The notes beneath the pieces are model-generated. The model was given only the letters and a program-made list of their open reading frames with translations, was not told where the DNA came from and searched no databases. The translations under genes were made by a program, and so were the position numbers. From Phoma sp. XZ068 (taxonomy: Eukaryota; Ascomycota; Dothideomycetes; Pleosporales; Didymellaceae), in assembly GCA_004835665.1 (NCBI GenBank), contig RBKR01000017.1, forward strand, positions 558,001-622,000: DNA of 64,000 nucleotides, in the 5' to 3' direction. The first letter of the stretch is position 1; each line of letters begins with the position of its first letter. This document shows, in pieces, positions 59,101 to 64,000 of this stretch.

Positions 59101-62100
59101 CTACTACTAGGCCTATTATTACTAGGTCTACTACTATAAGGCCTATTATTACTAGATATATCTTTACTAGACTTGTCTTTACCTATCTTACCTTTATTTA
59201 TTTTTAAAGTAAGGCTATTAGTGTTTAATAGAGCTTAAAGTTATATAAATACTATAATATACTTATTAGTATATACTCTTAATAATAGTATAGGACCTTT
59301 AAGTATATACCTTTCTAGCCTTGTTTAGGCTTTACTAATACTATAATAATATTAAAGTTATTACTTTAGTAAATACTATTTATAAAGTTATTAATAGTAG
59401 CCTTAAGCTTATATTAGTTACTAATCTTATTACTATTAGAACTTAGTAATATATCTACCTTATTAATATTAGTAGTAGTAGTAGTAGTTATAGTATATAG
59501 CTATAGGTAATAAATATTTATAAATATTATTATCTTTAATCTATTAGTAAATAAGTTAGAGTAGAAAGCCTTCTTTATAGTAATATATTTAATTAGCATC
59601 CTATTAGCTTTAATAAATAATATATTACTTAAGTAGATATTTAGGATAGCAGGCTTAATATTACTTATATTAAGATAGTATATCTAACTTACTATAATAC
59701 TTATAGCTAAGTAGGTAGGTAAGGCTATAGTACTATAACTAAAGAAAATATTATTATTTATATATTCTAGCTTAATAGGTAGGTTAATACTATATACTCT
59801 ACTATTAATCTTAATCTCCTCTTAAGTGTCCTAGGTAATATATAGTATTACCTTCTTCTTAACTATATCTAGTACTATTTTATTACTTTTACTAAACAGT
59901 TTATTAGTATTCTATAATAAATTATATATAAGCTACTTTATTAAGGTAGCCTTTATAGTCTTCTAAGTAGAGCTATTACTATTACTCTATATACCTTATA
60001 GAAGCTCTTATTTACTAGTAATAAACTTAATAGCTTTATAAATAATAGCCTTAAGCTAGTCTTTAGTAATATAGTAGTACTATAGTAGGTACTTAGTATA
60101 TATCTACTAGTAACTTTAACTTTTACTAGTTTCTATATATAGTACTAGATAACCTTCTATTATAGTTAGTATATCTAGGAAATTAGAATACTTAGTAGTT
60201 ACCTCTATAGTAAGCAAGTAAGGTTACTATATTATATAGTATAAAAGTAGTAGCTATTATTAAGTAGGTAGTATTTAGGCTATATAATCTAGTTTATAAT
60301 ATATTTATAGTCTATAAGTAAAGATATATATACTCTACCTTAGCCTGCTTTTTTACCTCTATTAAAGATAGGACTTACTATAGCTAATAGTATAGATTTA
60401 AATAGTAAGAATAGTCTACTCTTAATAAGTATTTAGCTGCTATTATATATATAGTAGTAGAACTAAGTATAAAGAAGCTATTACTATTAGATATATCTAA
60501 TACTTAGAGATAAAGGAGTTTTATCTACTTTATAGAGATAAAGAGATCCTATTAGTAAGTAGATAAAAACTAACTACTCTTTTTACTCTTACTAGATATA
60601 TACTAATAAAGATATTAAAGTATACTATATTCTATAGTAAAATCTAGTTATACTATACTACTATAGATTAAGTCCTTATATAGTAAGTAACCTAGATCTA
60701 AAACTCCTATAGTCTAAGAGTAGTTAGTAATAGCTTAGTTATATATAATAAAAGTAGCTATATAAAGTAAAGCCTTTTACTCTTACTTTTAGTTCTATTT
60801 TACCCTTACCTACCTCTAGCTCTTACTATTAGATATTCTACTTACTAGTATATTTATATATAACTAAGAGTTATTTTACTAGGAGTTTTTAAGTTACAGA
60901 ATCTAGTATATAAGTTATAGTAGTTAACTTAAATAATAACTAAAAATATTTTAATTAAGTTTAAAGATATTATTATATACTAGATAAAAGATTTATAGTA
61001 ACTAGAGAAAGCCTTTAGAATATTAATAGCTTAGAATATATATAATTAATAGCTGTCTTTATCCTAGCACTAATAGAGTAGAGTTTAGAAATTTAGGCCT
61101 ACTATAGTATAGAGTCTAGTTAGATACTATATAGATAAAAATATAGGTCTACTCTAAGACTACCTATAGTACTACTATCTATAGTATAGAAGCTATAGAG
61201 AATAAATTATAACTAAGGTTAATATAGAATTAAGGTTACTAATTATAGTCTTATATTAGTTAATTACTTATACTAATAAGGAAGATAATTCTCTACTATA
61301 TATCTAGCCTAAATATTACTATAACTCTTAGTATAAGAATAATTAATTAGTAAACTAATAGCTTCTTTAGCTATAATATAATCTAGCAGGCTTACTTATA
61401 TAAGATATTATTATATAGGTTATATTTTCTATCTGCTAAGTAATTACCTCTATATACTATATATATTAGTAAGTAATAAATATAGTACTACTAAGTAGAT
61501 AATATAATATAATATTATAGTCTATAATCTAAGTAGGAGTAATAAAAATACTATTACTACTAGTACCTTATAAACTAACTTTTCTATAAGAATTATATAA
61601 AGAACTAAAAGAGTAACTTTAAGTAAACTTTAATTATTAATAAATAAAGTTAATTAATACTTTATTTCTTAAATAAACTAGTAATAGGGACGTGTTAAGC
61701 TCTATAGACTATAATATTAAACATATATTCCTAGAAAGAACTTAAACTATTAATCTACTTTAATTCTTAATAACACTAAGAGGGAGCAATAATAAAAGTT
61801 AAAATAGAGTTCTACTAATTATATATATAGTACTAGTTTAAGCTTACCTAATTATTTTAAACTACTACCTATAGACTAACTAGACTTTTAACAGTATCTA
61901 TAGAACTAGATATCTACTTTATATTCTATAACTACTTTAATATAATCCTATATCTACTCTAGAGAGTTCTCTTAAACTAACTATAAGTAAGATAGCTAGA
62001 CAATATACTATAGGTTAGAGTATTATATTACCTATAGTATATTATAGCTATTCTAGTTAAGGTTTATAGTATTAAATAGTATAACTTAAGATACTAGATA

Positions 62101-64000
62101 TTATACTCTACCTTAGAGTATATTATTACCCTTCTATATTAGCCCTGCTAAACTAGCTAATATTACTCTAATACCTAAAACTATAAAGATATCTAATCTA
62201 ATATATAGATACTACCTTAAGTATATACTCTCTTATACTAGTATAGTAAAATATATATAGTTATATTAAAAGAACCTAATAAACTAGTGTTAGTATAGTA
62301 CCTATAAGCTATATATAATCTTATACTCTATAAAGTATTATAGAAATACCTAGACTCTACTACTAATTATAGTATATATAAGAGACCTACTTAAAGTACC
62401 TTAACCTTAAGTAGACTTTATATATATATATAGTAATAAGGCATTAAGTAATATATAGAATATAGAATTATACTTAGAGACCTATAGATTTCTATATATA
62501 CTAGGCCTAGTTTAGAATATTAAGGAATTTAATATACTAGTTCTATTCTAGTATATTAAAAAGGTTAAAATAGAAGAAGAGCTACTTAAGTATATACTTC
62601 TACTTAGTAATAGTAGTACTACTAGTATATTAACTACTATAAGTTATAGTAGTATTATCTTAGTAACCTTACTATAGTCTCTATTCTAAGTAACTTATAA
62701 GTCTAATAATAGAGTGCTAGTAGGTTTAGGCTAGAGGGCTAGATAAAGATATATTATATTATACTTATATAGTTTATAGCCTATACTCCCTATACTTGCT
62801 AATATAATATTAGAAATAGGTTTTATTTAAACTAACTTAATAAGCTTAGCTTTAAGTCCTAGTTAGACTATACCTTTATATTTTAGCTATATAAAGTATA
62901 ATATATATAAGGAGATATAGATTCTCTATTATTAGACCTATAAATACACCTACTTTATAGTATACTATTATTTATAAGTGCCTACTAGTAGAACTAAAGA
63001 CTAGAATATATCCTATTTAGAATACTAGGTAAAGGCTTCTAAGCCTACTATATAGATGTTTCTATAAGTATAGATAGTAAAGGCCTACCTATTATAATTA
63101 AGATAGTCTGCTATAATACTACTAATATTATAAGGTTTTTACTAGCCTACTAACTATTTAAGAAGGTTATATACTATAGGCTAATAAAATTATTCTATAA
63201 TAAGATAAGTAGTATTTAGGTATATAATAAACTATATACTAGTAACTAGTAGTAAGTAATACAGGCAAAGCTGCCCTCTAGTATAATAGTAGTACTAATA
63301 CTAATAGTAGTAGATAAGACTCTAATAACTATATTATATAGTAATATAGTATATTAGCCTATATATCTAATAATAGAGAATATTAAGAGAGATATTTAAT
63401 AGGCTTATAATTAGTATAGTATTATATTACTTAGGTTTATACCTATTATAGAGTATAGTTAGATTAGTAGTAAGAATAGAATAAAGTATAGGTTATATTA
63501 TAGCGCTATATCCTATATTCTTTACTATAAGTTAAACTATTCTTTCTTATACTCTTGTCTATAGTATATATATATATCTACTAACCTAAGTATAGCACTA
63601 GAGACAATTAGTTAAAATAGTAAGAATATACTATACGCTAATAGCTAGATATATATATATTATCTAATAATATATAGTATTATTATAGATTATTAAGAGT
63701 AGATACTTATAATAAGTATTAAGAATAACTAATATTATACTATCTATAAGGTTCTTCTAAGAGAGTAAAGAGAGTTATTAAAAGTCCTATAGGCTTTTAG
63801 GATATATCTAGATATATAAGTATAGATATAGAGATAATATATTACCTATATTAAACTATTAAGTAATAACTAGGTATATAATATACTATATTTTACCTAG
63901 AACTATACTTATTTTAATATCTATAAAGGTATACTTGCAGATATCCTATACTAGCTACTTAAAGGTCTTATTATATATATAGTAATATAAATTTAGTAGC
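56111..64000. other. RIP-degraded repeat DNA to the window edge, elements not identified
   Basis: Nearly 8 kb of TA-rich DNA without intact frames. A short + trace EPSLNPI (56128-56150) recalls the end of Tc1/mariner transposases. Minus-strand Lys/Ile/Leu-rich traces run through 56.4-57.8 kb without a recognisable motif. The region holds the 15-bp repeat at 59071-59156 and isolated CG/CA islands (GGGACGTGTTAAGC at 61688; ACAGGCAAAGCTGCC at 63260). Confidence 0.5.
59071..59156. repeat. 15-bp tandem repeat, six units
   Basis: Variants of TTACTACTACTAGGC repeat about six times with transitions and one AAGG variant. The period of 15 would encode a 5-residue repeat if once translated. Confidence 0.8.

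Overview
The window is nuclear DNA of a filamentous ascomycete (Pezizomycotina; most likely a Dothideomycete such as Pleosporales, by inference). The evidence is short introns (about 46-73 bp) with GT..AG ends and CTAAC/CTGAC branch sites, ascomycete-specific families (fungal rhodopsin-like membrane protein, CE2 esterase), and a sharp switch from balanced gene-rich DNA to an extremely AT-rich block almost lacking CpA/TpG, which is the mark of repeat-induced point mutation (RIP).

Gene-rich part, 1 to about 23.5 kb. In order: alpha/beta-hydrolase (+, 5' end unclear), short-chain dehydrogenase (+), CWC16/CCDC130-type splicing factor (-), rhodopsin-like membrane protein (+), APC-superfamily permease (+), copper amine oxidase (+), small unknown membrane-anchored protein (-), Bfr2/AATF ribosome-biogenesis factor (-) sharing a 148-bp divergent promoter with Ind1 complex I assembly ATPase (+), secreted CE2 SGNH esterase (+), PLP enzyme of the ACC deaminase/D-cysteine desulfhydrase family (-), and F-box protein (-). 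I rebuilt exon structures by reading splice sites and checking phase. The permease and amine oxidase may form a nitrogen-scavenging pair, with GATA-type sites between them.

AT-rich part, about 23.5 to 64 kb and open at the right edge. It is a nest of mobile elements. Two Fot1/pogo DNA transposons of 1849 bp (24822-26670, 29193-31041) look identical, are intact and are untouched by RIP. Two heavily mutated Ty1/Copia elements face each other as a giant inverted repeat (29065-37933 minus, 40769-47784 plus) around a 2.8-kb spacer. A Ty3/Gypsy LTR plus gag remnant (about 27.7-29.06 kb) is interrupted by the left Copia, whose outer LTR is in turn interrupted by the second pogo element. The rest is RIP-degraded sequence with satellites: (TAC)40, an 83-bp duplication, eight 71-bp units and a GGTTAGG-like block.

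The most striking observation is the Copia pair. The two copies match almost base for base, including differences that separate the 5' from the 3' LTR, yet their flanks differ. This points to homogenisation after RIP (gene conversion or inverted duplication) followed by pogo insertion into one arm only. I found no clearly new enzyme system. The best functional surprise is that the 'ACC deaminase' carries the residues typical of D-cysteine desulfhydrase.
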